From: Sorangium aterium
GTDB taxonomy: Bacteria; Myxococcota_A; Polyangia; Polyangiales; Polyangiaceae
DNA length: 64,000 nucleotides
Assembly: GCF_028368935.1 (NCBI RefSeq)
Contig: NZ_JAQNDK010000005.1
Coordinates: 62,001 to 126,000, forward strand
Direction: 5' to 3'
Position 1 is the first letter of the stretch. Each line of letters starts with the position of its first letter. Positions 1 to 8,707 of the stretch are shown here, piece by piece. Position numbers and translations under genes: made by a program. Under the pieces are notes generated by a model. That model was given only the letters and a program-made list of their open reading frames with translations. It was not told the DNA's origin and ran no database searches.

Positions 1-57
1 CGGCGCGCGAGCGTCGCCGGTTGCGCCGCGCGAGCTGCTCCAGCCGCGCGGGCCGCG

Positions 58-2253
58 TCAACGGCGGCGCAGAGGCCGCCTCGCGATGAACGCCTGCCGG
101 ATGCCGGCGACGGCGCGGCGGCTCGGGCCGCCGGAGATGAACGGATCCTGGGGCGCGAGCTCGCCCAGCCGGTCGAGGAACGACTGCGCCACGACGCGCT
201 CGCCCAGCAGGCTCACGACGTCCGACTGGCTTCGCATCGTGGACGCGAGGACGGCCGCCGTCGACGTGTCCGGCACCGCGGCGATCGAGAGCGACTCCAG
301 CACGCGCCTGAGCGGCGCGATCGACTGCGCGGTCGCCAGCTTGCGATCCGAGGCGCCGAGCGGCTGCGGGGCGTACTCGAGCCAGATGCCGGCGACGTTC
401 AGGTGGCCGAGCAGCTTCTTCGACCAGCGCGGGTCGAGCTCCACGTGGAGCGGCCGGACGTCGGCCAGCGTGGAGAGGGCGAACTCGCCGGGCTCGCCCG
501 CGAGCGCGAAGTCGCGCAGCAGCGGCGCGAGCTTGCGCTCGTCGGCGAGCAGGCTCGCGGCGACGTGGCCGCGATCGAGCAGCGGGATCGGGACCACGAG
601 GACATCCGGCCGCTCGCCGCGCGTGATCCGCGCCGCCCACACCCGCCACGTGATCGCCGGCGATCGCACGAGGATCGCGGCGCCGGGATCGAGGCTCCCG
701 TACGCCTCGTCGGTCCAGACCTCGGCGGCCGTCTGCTCGCTCCGATCGGCGGCGAAGCCCGCCTCCTCGCTCGTCAGCGCGACCAGCGTCAGCTGGAAGA
801 CGACGAGCAGCGCCGCGCCGCTCCGCGAGAACGGCACGCGCGTGTGGAGCAGCGCCCGCACCGCGGCGTGCGCGCCGAGCGCCGATCCGACGGCGATCGC
901 GGCGACCGCGAGCGAGCGCAGGGGGGTGAGCGGATCCGCGGAGAGCACGCCGGCAGCCCGCGCGGGCAGGAGGGTGTCGAGCGCGAGCAGGACGAGGAAG
1001 GGGGCCACGAGCCACCGCGCGCGCGGGCGCAGGAGCGAGAGCGAGAGCCCGGCCGCGGCGATGAGCAGGGAGACGACGCCGATCTCGCGGCTCCACGCGG
1101 CGAGCGCCGTGGTGCGGGCGCTCGCGACGTCGAGGGCGGAGAGGCTGCCGGCCGTGAGCGCGCGGCCGATGTCGGCCCAGGCGCGCGGCGCGAGGGGCCT
1201 GAGCGCGAGCGGCGCGAGCAGGAGCGCGGCCGTGAGCGCCCCCGCGCCGGCGGCGGCGCCCAGCAGGCGCCGGGGCGGGCCGCCGGCCGAGGCCTCGGCG
1301 GGGCGCCCGCTCGCGTGCTGTGCGCCGCCGCGCGCGAGGAACATCGCGTACGACGCCGCGAGCGCGGCGAGGCCGGCGGGGGGGCTCTCGGCGAACGTGG
1401 CGCCGAGGAGCGCGCCGAGCGCGATCCACGCGCGCCCGGCGTGCCGCGCCTGCTCGGCGCAGGTCGACGCGAGCGCGAGCGTCACGAGCGCGCAGCAGGT
1501 GGCGACCATGGCGCCGCCGCCGACCGTCGCCTCGCGCTGCCACGTCGGCGACAGGGCCGCCGTCAGGACGGCGATCGCGGAGAGCACGGAGGCGAGCCGC
1601 GGGCTCACGGCGCCGCCGAGCGTGTCCGGCGCGGCGGGCGCGCCGGCGGGGGTCACCTCGGCTGCGCCGCCGCGGAGCCTGCGCCAGAGCGAGAGCCCGG
1701 GGAAGGGCGCCGGCCGCGCGGACTCCAGGAGGAGGCGGCGGACCATCCCGTAGAGCAGGCGCGACGCGAGCGCGAGCGCGAGCGCCGATCCGAGGGCGGT
1801 GCGGAAGGTGCGTGAGCCCAGCGGGAGCAGGCTGAGCGCCTGCGAGAGCGCCGTCGACAGGCCGCCGCCCACGCCGACCGCGACGAGGCCGAGATCCCGG
1901 ACGGCCGTGAGATCTTCCCGCCATTGCCCCGAGGAGGCGGCGCGGGCCAGCGACAGCCCGAAGGGCAGCGCGGCCGACAGCAAGGCGAGCGACCGATCGG
2001 GCCAGCAGCGTTTCTCTCCGGAGCCCACCGAGCGGCCATGCCAGATCGGCCGCGGCCGGGCCAAGTTCCGGCGCGCGCTGGTGCGCGCTTCGGCGGCGGC
2101 GCGCGGCGGCGCCTGGCCCGCGCCGCACGCCGCCCCGCCGCCCCGCGCGCCGCGCCGCCAGCGAAACGCGCGCGGGGCCGATCCGCGCGCGCAGGGCGCG
2201 GAGGATACGGAGAGGCGGTGAGCGGCGACCTGGGCTAGAGTCGCCCCTTCCAC
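58..2253 (-). CDS. DUF2723-like multi-pass membrane protein
   Basis: Large hydrophobic protein with many predicted membrane helices and a soluble C-terminal part of about 230 residues. The pattern near residues 110-175 (acidic residue, Gly-rich stretch, then SLLPLGS and a TALGSALALALASRLLY helix) resembles the start of DUF2723/TMEM260-type membrane proteins, which are related to lipid-linked sugar transferases. This is family recall, not a search. The longest frame starts at a GTG at 2253, only 20 bp from the divergent aspS start, and its first 75 residues are Arg/Ala-rich and atypical. A GTG at 2028 (VGSGEKRC) followed by a hydrophobic segment is a plausible true start. The stop is at 58-60. 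Function is not established. Confidence 0.6.
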   Translation of the reverse strand: MEGATLAQVAAHRLSVSSAPCARGSAPRAFRWRRGARGGGAACGAGQAPPRAAAEARTSARRNLARPRPIWHGRSVGSGEKRCWPDRSLALLSAALPFGLSLARAASSGQWREDLTAVRDLGLVAVGVGGGLSTALSQALSLLPLGSRTFRTALGSALALALASRLLYGMVRRLLLESARPAPFPGLSLWRRLRGGAAEVTPAGAPAAPDTLGGAVSPRLASVLSAIAVLTAALSPTWQREATVGGGAMVATCCALVTLALASTCAEQARHAGRAWIALGALLGATFAESPPAGLAALAASYAMFLARGGAQHASGRPAEASAGGPPRRLLGAAAGAGALTAALLLAPLALRPLAPRAWADIGRALTAGSLSALDVASARTTALAAWSREIGVVSLLIAAAGLSLSLLRPRARWLVAPFLVLLALDTLLPARAAGVLSADPLTPLRSLAVAAIAVGSALGAHAAVRALLHTRVPFSRSGAALLVVFQLTLVALTSEEAGFAADRSEQTAAEVWTDEAYGSLDPGAAILVRSPAITWRVWAARITRGERPDVLVVPIPLLDRGHVAASLLADERKLAPLLRDFALAGEPGEFALSTLADVRPLHVELDPRWSKKLLGHLNVAGIWLEYAPQPLGASDRKLATAQSIAPLRRVLESLSIAAVPDTSTAAVLASTMRSQSDVVSLLGERVVAQSFLDRLGELAPQDPFISGGPSRRAVAGIRQAFIARRPLRRR

Positions 2254-2273
2254 GGAAAATCGGAGGTCGTCTC

Positions 2274-4223
2274 GTGTCCCGTTTCATCGATGAGCTCAAG
2301 AGGACGCACCGCTGCGGCGATCTGCGCGAGGCGGACATCGGCAAGGAAGTCGTGCTGTTCGGCTGGGTCGCGCGGCGCCGCGATCACGGCGGCTGCATCT
2401 TCATCGACCTCCGCGACCGCACGGGCGTGACGCAGATCGTCTTCGATCGCAGCTACCTCGAGGCGATCAGGAAGCATGGCCTGAAGGCGGAGGAGAAGGA
2501 CCTCGTCGACGCGCACGCCGCCGCCGAGCGGGCCCGGTCCGAGTGGGTCGTCGGCGTCCGGGGCGTCGTGGTCAGCCGCGAAGGCAACGTGAACGACAAG
2601 ATCGACACGGGGGCCATCGAGGTCTGGGTCGCCGAAGCGACGATCTTCAACAGGGCGGAGACGCCGCCGTTCGAGATCGCGGACGAGATCGAGACGCGCG
2701 AGGAGATCCGCCTGCAGCACCGGTACCTCGACCTGCGCCGGGCCCCGCTCCAGCGGGCGCTGCGGATGCGCCACGAGATCAACCGGGCGACGCGGAATTA
2801 CCTGTCGGACAAGGGCTGCCTCGAGCTCGAGACGCCCTTCCTCGTGAAGTACACGCCGGGCGGGGCGCGCAACTTCCTCGTCCCCTCGCGGATCTCGGCC
2901 GGGAAGTTCTACGCGCTCGCCGAGAGCCCGCAGCTCTACAAGCAGCTCTTCATGGTCGCGGGCTTCGACCGCTACTTCCAGATCGTGAAGTGCTTCCGGG
3001 ACGAGGACCTGCGCATCGACCGGCAGCCGGAGTTCACCCAGATCGACGTCGAGCTGTCGTTCGTGAACCAGGACGACGTCTTCGGGCTGATGGAGGGGCT
3101 CGTCTTCGCGGTGTTCAAGGCCGCCCTCGGCAAGGACCTCACCGAGCTCTACCCGACGGGCCGCTTCCCGCGCATGCCGTACGCGGAGTCCATGCGCCGC
3201 TTCGGCAACGACAAGCCCGACCTCCGCTTCGGGATCGAGCACACCGACCTCACGGACCTCATCATCGAGCACAACGGCGGCGGGGTGCCGTTCTGGGTCG
3301 AGCTCGCCGAGAAGTTCAAGTCGGGCAAGCTGCGGCGCGACCTGCCGGCCGAGATCGTGAAGGGGCTCGTGATCCCGGCGAGCGCCAACCTGTCCCGCCA
3401 GCAGACCGAGGACCTCGAGCGCGGGCTCCGCGACGTGAAGGGCTTCCGCGGCCTCGCGCGCGCCAAGCTCGCCGAGGACGGCTCCTGGACGCAGTCGCCC
3501 CTCACGAAGTCGATCACGCCGGAGCTCCGGCAGAAGCTGAACGAGGTGCTCGGCGCCAAGCCGGGCGATGTCCTCTGCTTCCAGTTCGGCAAGGAAGCCG
3601 TTGTGCACACCGTGATGGCGAAGCTCCGCATCGACGTCGCGAAGAAGATGGGGCTCATCCCGGAGTACGGGCATGGCGACCAGTGGAGGTTCCTCTGGGT
3701 GACGAACCCACCTCTGTTCGAGTTCGACGAGGACACGGGGCGCTGGGCCGCCGCGCACCACGCGTTCACGCGGCCGATCGACGAGCACGTCCCGCTCCTC
3801 GAGAGCGATCCGGCGCGCGTCGAGTGTTACCGTTACGATCTCGTGCTGAACGGGTTCGAGATCGGCGGCGGCTCGATCCGGCTGCACGATCCCGAGGTGC
3901 AGGCGCGCGTCTTCAAGACGCTGGGCATCGACGAGAACGACGCGCGCGACAAGTTCGGCTTCCTCCTGGACGCGCTCCGCAGCGGCGCGCCCCCGCACGG
4001 CGGCATCGCGATCGGCATGGACCGGCTCGCGATGCTGCTCAGCGGCGCGCCGACGCTCAGGGACGTCATCCCGTTCCCGAAGACCAACCAGGGCACTGAT
4101 CAGATGACGGGCGCGCCCGTGATCGTCGACGCCGCGCAGCTCGCCGAGCTTCACGTGAAGACGGCGGTCGCGGCCGCGGACCCCCGGCAGGGCGCGACGG
4201 GCACCGGCAGCGCCGGCGCCTGA
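2274..4223 (+). CDS. aspS: Aspartyl-tRNA synthetase
   Basis: Charges tRNA-Asp with aspartate in the cytoplasm (class II aminoacyl-tRNA synthetase). About 649 residues, which fits the long bacterial form that carries a GAD insertion. An N-terminal OB-fold (GWVARRRDHGG, FIDLRDRTG) binds the anticodon. Class II motif 2 is seen as FRDEDLRIDRQPEFTQ, and motif 3 as GIAIGMDRLAMLL followed by DVIPFPK near the C-terminus. The HHAFTRP element and the FEIGGGSIR segment are also typical of AspRS. The start is GTG at 2274, supported by GGAGG at 2262-2266. It is a single-copy housekeeping gene, divergent from the membrane protein on its left. Confidence 0.96.
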   Translation: MSRFIDELKRTHRCGDLREADIGKEVVLFGWVARRRDHGGCIFIDLRDRTGVTQIVFDRSYLEAIRKHGLKAEEKDLVDAHAAAERARSEWVVGVRGVVVSREGNVNDKIDTGAIEVWVAEATIFNRAETPPFEIADEIETREEIRLQHRYLDLRRAPLQRALRMRHEINRATRNYLSDKGCLELETPFLVKYTPGGARNFLVPSRISAGKFYALAESPQLYKQLFMVAGFDRYFQIVKCFRDEDLRIDRQPEFTQIDVELSFVNQDDVFGLMEGLVFAVFKAALGKDLTELYPTGRFPRMPYAESMRRFGNDKPDLRFGIEHTDLTDLIIEHNGGGVPFWVELAEKFKSGKLRRDLPAEIVKGLVIPASANLSRQQTEDLERGLRDVKGFRGLARAKLAEDGSWTQSPLTKSITPELRQKLNEVLGAKPGDVLCFQFGKEAVVHTVMAKLRIDVAKKMGLIPEYGHGDQWRFLWVTNPPLFEFDEDTGRWAAAHHAFTRPIDEHVPLLESDPARVECYRYDLVLNGFEIGGGSIRLHDPEVQARVFKTLGIDENDARDKFGFLLDALRSGAPPHGGIAIGMDRLAMLLSGAPTLRDVIPFPKTNQGTDQMTGAPVIVDAAQLAELHVKTAVAAADPRQGATGTGSAGA

Positions 4224-4428
4224 TGCCGGCCCGGGGGGCACGCGCGCGATCGGATGCACCTCCGGCGGCGGCAGTGGCGCGGCGGCGCGGCGGGCCCCTC
4301 GCCGCGCTGCCACACCACCGCCGCCGCCGCGCGCGCTGTGCTCTGCCTCGCCGCGCGCGGCCGGTCGCGTTGGCCTTTATGTTTGCAGGCCGCGCACTTC
4401 TGGTAGGGTAGGGCCTGTATCCTTCGCC

Positions 4429-5814
4429 ATGGCCTCCCCGGCGCGAGTCCTCGTTGTCGATGACAGCCCGACCATCCTGAAGGTCGTCAGCGCCATCCTC
4501 GCTCGCAATGGGTTCGACCCGACCGTGGCGCGCGACGGGCTCGCGGGGATCGAGCTGGTCAAGAAGGGGCCGAAGTACGATCTCGTCCTCCTCGATTTCG
4601 TGATGCCGAGGATGAACGGCTACGCCTTCTGCCGGGAGCTCCGCTCGAACCCGTCGCACCGCAACGTGCCCGTGGTCCTGATGAGCGCCAAGGGCGACAA
4701 GCTCAGGGGGCAGTTCGTCCAGCAGACCGGCGCCGTCGACGCGATCACCAAGCCGTTCGACGCGCGCGCGCTCGTCGCGGTGATCGAGGGCGCGCTCTCG
4801 AAGGCGGCGGAGGGGCGCGCGCGGCCCGTGCCCGAGGGCGCGAAGATGCCCGACGAGGACACGATCGCCGAGAGCGTGCGGCCGAGCCTCCTCGCCAGGA
4901 GCATGCGCCAGCGCGCCGGCGCGGAGTTCGCGCAGCAGCTGTCGACGGTGATGACGCCGGCGATCATGAGCCTCTCGATCGAGGCGCGGACCAACGAGGC
5001 CGCGGTGATGCAGGCGGTCGCCCGCGTGATGACGAGCGAGGTGGTCTCCAAGCTGACCCTGACGCTCCGCGATCTCGACGACACGCCCGCGGACGCGAAG
5101 GAGGTGATGAGCGGCGACGTCTCCGCGATCCCGCTCGCCGAGATCCTCCAGCTGCTCCAGATGCAGCGGCAGACGGGCGTGCTTCGGGTGACCACGAACC
5201 GCGCGTCGGTCACGATCTCGCTCCGCCAGGGGCTCATCGATCTGGTGCAGGCGCGCAACTCGTCGGACGAGTTCAAGCTGGGGCGCTACTTCATCGAGCG
5301 CGGGCTCCTGACGCGGGAGCGGCTCGAGGCGCTGCTCCGCGCGAAGCGGCCGCACGCCCTGCTCGGCCAGGTGCTCGTGGAGGCCGGCGTCGCGACGAAC
5401 GACGACCTCATCGCCGTGCTGGAGCGGCAGTCGAGCGAGCTCATCTACGAGGTGCTGCGCTGGCCGTACGGGCGCTTCTCGTTCACGCGCGAGCCCTTCC
5501 GCCCCGAGGTCGAGCAGGCGCACCTCGGCCTCCCGGTGTCCGCGCTGGTGCTCGAGGGGTTCCGGCGCGTCGACGAGTGGCGGCTCATGGAGGGGACGAT
5601 CAACTTCGACCAGGTGGTGGTCGTGGACCAGGTCGCGCTCGACGGCGTGGGCTCCGGCAAGCTGACGCGCATCGAGCAGCTCGTGCTCGGCGCGGTCAAC
5701 GGCTCGCGCACGGTGAACGAGGTGATCAAGGAGAGCGCGGTCGGCTCGTTCGACGCGATCAAGACGATCTACCAGTTCCTTCAGTCGCGGGTGCTGAGGA
5801 CCAGGGCGGCCTGA
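4429..5814 (+). CDS. Response regulator with receiver and DUF4388 (PATAN-type) domains
   Basis: 461 residues. Residues 1-125 form a CheY-like receiver: acidic pair DD in VLVVDDSP, phospho-acceptor Asp in VLLDFVMP, Thr/Ser-equivalent in LMSAKG, and Lys in AITKPFD. The middle (about 140-215) is probably helical and has no recognised domain. From about 225 a DUF4388 region (SAIPLAEILQLLQMQRQTG, LRQGLIDLVQA, then LGRYFIERGLLT and LLGQVLVEAG) continues toward the C-terminus. There is no DNA-binding or enzymatic output domain, so it probably acts through protein contacts. This architecture is common in myxobacteria and other deltaproteobacteria. Start ATG at 4429. It stands alone, with about 200 bp of non-coding DNA on each side. 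Confidence 0.85.
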   Translation: MASPARVLVVDDSPTILKVVSAILARNGFDPTVARDGLAGIELVKKGPKYDLVLLDFVMPRMNGYAFCRELRSNPSHRNVPVVLMSAKGDKLRGQFVQQTGAVDAITKPFDARALVAVIEGALSKAAEGRARPVPEGAKMPDEDTIAESVRPSLLARSMRQRAGAEFAQQLSTVMTPAIMSLSIEARTNEAAVMQAVARVMTSEVVSKLTLTLRDLDDTPADAKEVMSGDVSAIPLAEILQLLQMQRQTGVLRVTTNRASVTISLRQGLIDLVQARNSSDEFKLGRYFIERGLLTRERLEALLRAKRPHALLGQVLVEAGVATNDDLIAVLERQSSELIYEVLRWPYGRFSFTREPFRPEVEQAHLGLPVSALVLEGFRRVDEWRLMEGTINFDQVVVVDQVALDGVGSGKLTRIEQLVLGAVNGSRTVNEVIKESAVGSFDAIKTIYQFLQSRVLRTRAA

Positions 5815-6011
5815 GCGCCGCGGCCGCGCGGGCCATGCGGTCCCGTGCGAGGCCGCGACGGCGCGATGACCGCCGACGCGTCGCGCACCGCAGCGGCACG
5901 AGCGAGCGCGGCCCGCATCGCCCGCGGGTCGTCCGTTTGTGTTCGCGTGTTTCGCGTGTTCGCGGTGCTCAGGCCGCCGCACGATGGGCGTAGCGCTGAG
6001 CGTTCTCGCAG

Positions 6012-6098
6012 CGGAGAGGGCGGGATTCGAACCCGCGGATCAGTTTCCCGATCGCACGCTTAGCAAGCGTGTGCCTTCAGCCACTCGGCCACCTCTCC
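6012..6098 (-). tRNA. tRNA-Ser (anticodon GCT)
   Basis: The minus strand folds as a class II tRNA. The acceptor stem is GGAGAGG/CCTCTCC with discriminator G, which is typical of tRNA-Ser. The anticodon stem CACGC/GCGTG encloses the loop TTGCTAA, so the anticodon is GCT and reads AGC/AGU. A long variable arm follows, then a T-arm GCGGG-TTCGAAT-CCCGC. CCA is not encoded. It lies about 330 bp from the end of the siderophore-uptake operon. Confidence 0.95.
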
Positions 6099-6431
6099 TG
6101 GTACCCAGGATGGTCCGCCCGCCCCGTGCTCAGCGCAGGAGCAGCGCGGACCTCGATGCATGACGATAGAAAGAACGCTGGCTCGTCGACGCTCGGCGCG
6201 GCGGCGAGGGAGCGGCAACATACCAAAGAGGTTGTCGCCGTGCACAAAAGATCGTGCAGGGGGATGCCGGTGGCGACGGATCTCGCGGGGGCGGGACGGA
6301 CGGCGCGGGAAGCAGGCTGTCGGGCTCGGCCCTTGGCGCTCGGATCGGCCGGGAACCGTCGAACGAACGAGGAGCGCCGAAGGCGCCGGGCCAGCTCCGG
6401 TCGCCAGGAGCTCGCCAGGAGCGCGCGTCCG
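6099..6431. other. Non-coding stretch between tRNA-Ser and the uptake operon
   Basis: About 330 bp with no convincing gene. The open frames crossing it are antisense or overlapping GC-rich shadows without ribosome binding sites or recognisable protein features. No clear terminator, repeat or operator is visible. Confidence 0.5.
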
Positions 6432-6719
6432 TCATTGCGGCACCACGTAGGCCAGGGCCAGCAACACGGCGCCGAGCGCCGCGCAGACCCCCCACGCGCG
6501 GGCCGCGCTGCGGGCCAGGAAGGCGAAGCACATCGCCGCGAGCCAGAGCGGCACCACGAGCGAAAAACCGAGGGCGGCCCGCGTGCTCTCGGCGAACGGC
6601 GCGAATCGCGCGAGACACACGCTCGCCAGGACCGCGAGCGGGAGGGTCCCGACCAGCGCCGCGAGCACGCGCAGCGCGGCGTCGAGGCGGGCGAGGCGGG
6701 CGAGGCGGCGACTAACCAT
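6432..6719 (-). CDS. DUF3649-type small membrane protein of siderophore uptake operon
   Basis: 95 residues with three predicted membrane helices: about 17-40 (LRVLAALVGTLPLAVLASV), 48-70 (ALGFSLVVPLWLAAMCFAFLA) and 75-93. Length, helix spacing and the FAFLARSAARAWG segment match my recollection of DUF3649, a family encoded beside PepSY reductases and DUF3325 proteins in siderophore loci (compare the fpvGHJK genes of Pseudomonas). It is the last gene of the operon. Its ATG at 6719 overlaps the end of the upstream DUF3325 gene by 8 bp, which implies translational coupling. The role is probably as a partner of the PepSY membrane protein in ferric-siderophore reduction or iron release; the exact function is unproven. 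Confidence 0.7.
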   Translation of the reverse strand: MVSRRLARLARLDAALRVLAALVGTLPLAVLASVCLARFAPFAESTRAALGFSLVVPLWLAAMCFAFLARSAARAWGVCAALGAVLLALAYVVPQ

Positions 6720-7059
6720 GGCGCGCTCCGAGGAGCGAGAGCGCGGCGATGGCTAGCGGACACAGGAGGGCGAGGCCCCAGACGGCGCGCGGCCAGACCG
6801 GCGCGAGCAGGACGAACGCGCTCGCGGAGCAGAGGAGCGCCGCGAAGGGGACGAGGAGCGCCGCCGCGCCCGCCTCGGCTCGGCTCCACAGCCACACCGA
6901 CAGCGAGAAGAAGGCGACGGCCAGGGCCCGAGCCGAGGCGCGCCATTCGCGCCTCGCGCGCAGCCGCGCCGCGACGCCGAACGGCAGGCGCTCCGGCCGC
7001 GCCCCGTGGAGCAGCGCGAAGGCGAGGTACGCCGAGAGGACCGACGCTGTCTCAACCAT
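6712..7059 (-). CDS. DUF3325-type small membrane protein
   Basis: 115 residues. An N-terminal helix (SVLSAYLAFALLHG) is followed by a basic segment (ARLRARREWRASAR) and two or three more hydrophobic segments. This matches the layout of DUF3325 proteins, which accompany PepSY-type iron-siderophore reductases. The ATG at 7059 overlaps the 3' end of the PepSY gene by 8 bp, and the stop overlaps the start of the DUF3649 gene, so the three are probably translationally coupled. Biochemical function is unknown; an inner-membrane accessory role in siderophore iron release is inferred from context. Confidence 0.7.
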   Translation of the reverse strand: MVETASVLSAYLAFALLHGARPERLPFGVAARLRARREWRASARALAVAFFSLSVWLWSRAEAGAAALLVPFAALLCSASAFVLLAPVWPRAVWGLALLCPLAIAALSLLGARHG

Positions 7060-8659
7060 GGGTCGCCGTCTGCCGCCGGGCCACGAGCCCTGCCCCGCCG
7101 TGAGCCAGCGAGGGCGGCGGCGCGCCCCGCGTCGGCAGGAGCCGCGCCTCGGGTCGCGAGATCGCCCGGCGAAGCGCCCACGCCGAGGCGCAGAGCGCCG
7201 CGGCCGTCAGCAGGAGCGCGACGTCGACGGCGACGACGGCGCCGAGCTTCGGCCCCGCGCCGAAGAGCCCCGCCCCCGACCAGCGCGCCGCGAGCGCGGG
7301 GACCGGCAGCAGCAAGAGCCCCGCGAGCCCGAGCTGCCGCGACCAGAGGCGCCCGCCGTCCCGCGCGGCGAGCGCCCAGGCGACGCAGAGCCCGAGCGCC
7401 ACGAAGAACGTGAGCTCCTCGGCGACGACACGGCCGCTCCAGTCGAGCGGGAATGCCCGGCTCACGAGGAACAGCGCCGCGATCGCGACGACGGTCCCCG
7501 CGCCGAACCCCACGGTGAGCCGCGCGAGGAGGCGGTTGCCGACGCGCTCTTGCCGCGCCTCCCGTCGAGCGAGCCAGATCCAGTTGCCGGTGAGGATCGT
7601 GGCGCACGTCGCCAGGGCGAGCGCGAAGAACAGGATGCGAAGCGTGACGCCGCCGAAATTCGCGAAATGGAGCCCATAGATCCAGCGAATCACGCCGCTG
7701 CGCCCGCCCTCGGCGCCCGGCGCGTCGAGCGAGAGGACCGCGCCGTCGACCGCCCGCAGGCGCACGATGCTGCGCGAGAACGGCACGCCCTCGATCGATC
7801 CACGGATATCGACGGTGCCGCTGTCGAGGCCGTGGTGCCGGACGGAGAACACCTCCGGCACGAGCCCGGGCGCGGCGGCGCGCGCGCGGGCCAGGTGCTC
7901 GTCCAGCGTCAGGCCGCGAGCGGGCGTCCCGCGCGCCGGCTCGTCCGCAAAGGACGCTCCCCAGGCCACCTGGTCCGCTCGACCAGCGTCTCCGCCGAGT
8001 ACGGGATCCGTGAACACCGGCACGAGCAACCCCAGGAACACGAAGAACGCTCCGGTGTAAGCGAAGAGGACCTGGAACGGCAGGCCCATCACGCCGAGCA
8101 CCTTGTGCATGTCCGACCACAGGACACGGCGCGTCTTGTCCGGCCGGAACTGATGAAACTGCCGGACGATGTCCTTCAGGTGGATGAGCACGCCGGTCGC
8201 GAGCGCGAGCAGGAGCGCGACACACAGGAGGCCGGCCACATAGAAGAGCCACACGCCGGTGACCCTGTGCCAGAGGTAGTGCAGCTCGAAGAGGAAGTCG
8301 GACAGCCGCTCGCGCTCGGGCACGAGCGGCTCCTCTACCCACCGCGAGACCCGCTCACCCTGAGAGAAGTAGAGGAGCCGCGCGACGCCCAGCCCGCCCT
8401 CCGGCGGATAGAGCCAGAGCTGCTCGGGCGTCGTCCCCGCGGCGGCGAGCCCCTGATCGAGCGTGGCCTGGAGCCCCACCTGCTCGATCGAGGAGCGCTG
8501 CTGGGTCAACGGCTCCTCCCACACCTCGAGTTGCCTCCGGAAGAGCGCGATCCCCCCCGACAGGAACATCACGTAGAGCAAGAGCCCACCGATCACGCCG
8601 ACCCACGCGTGTACGTCCCAGAAGGTCGTGAAGGCATGGCGGGAGAGCTTCTTGGCCAT
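7052..8659 (-). CDS. PepSY-associated transmembrane protein (FpvG-like ferric-siderophore reductase candidate)
   Basis: 535 residues. The N-terminus reads FTTFWDVHAWVGVIGG followed by a membrane helix. A periplasmic PepSY-like region comes next, then HYLWHRVTGVWLFYVAGLL and later helices containing SDMHKVLGV and YGLHFANFGG, with conserved-looking His residues near membrane faces. C-terminal hydrophobic segments complete a fold seen in PepSY-TM proteins. In Pseudomonas the related FpvG reduces ferri-pyoverdine in the periplasm. Here the gene sits between an MxcI-like lipoprotein and DUF3325/DUF3649 genes, so the same role for the local siderophore is inferred. Start ATG at 8659, with an AAGGTGA ribosome site just upstream. 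Confidence 0.82.
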   Translation of the reverse strand: MAKKLSRHAFTTFWDVHAWVGVIGGLLLYVMFLSGGIALFRRQLEVWEEPLTQQRSSIEQVGLQATLDQGLAAAGTTPEQLWLYPPEGGLGVARLLYFSQGERVSRWVEEPLVPERERLSDFLFELHYLWHRVTGVWLFYVAGLLCVALLLALATGVLIHLKDIVRQFHQFRPDKTRRVLWSDMHKVLGVMGLPFQVLFAYTGAFFVFLGLLVPVFTDPVLGGDAGRADQVAWGASFADEPARGTPARGLTLDEHLARARAAAPGLVPEVFSVRHHGLDSGTVDIRGSIEGVPFSRSIVRLRAVDGAVLSLDAPGAEGGRSGVIRWIYGLHFANFGGVTLRILFFALALATCATILTGNWIWLARREARQERVGNRLLARLTVGFGAGTVVAIAALFLVSRAFPLDWSGRVVAEELTFFVALGLCVAWALAARDGGRLWSRQLGLAGLLLLPVPALAARWSGAGLFGAGPKLGAVVAVDVALLLTAAALCASAWALRRAISRPEARLLPTRGAPPPSLAHGGAGLVARRQTATHG

Positions 8660-8707
8660 CGCGAGTCACCTTGTCCCCTCACGCGGAGCGCCGCGCGCCG
8701 CTCGATC

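Noticed and set aside
4370-4387. Sigma-54-like promoter (TGGC...TTGCA) before the response-regulator gene
   Set aside because: Spacing between the GG and GC elements is one base too long and the -24 element is incomplete.
6012-6098. tRNA-Ser as an integration site for the siderophore cluster as a genomic island
   Set aside because: The tRNA 3' end points away from the cluster, and I saw no duplicate of its 3' segment at the right-hand side.
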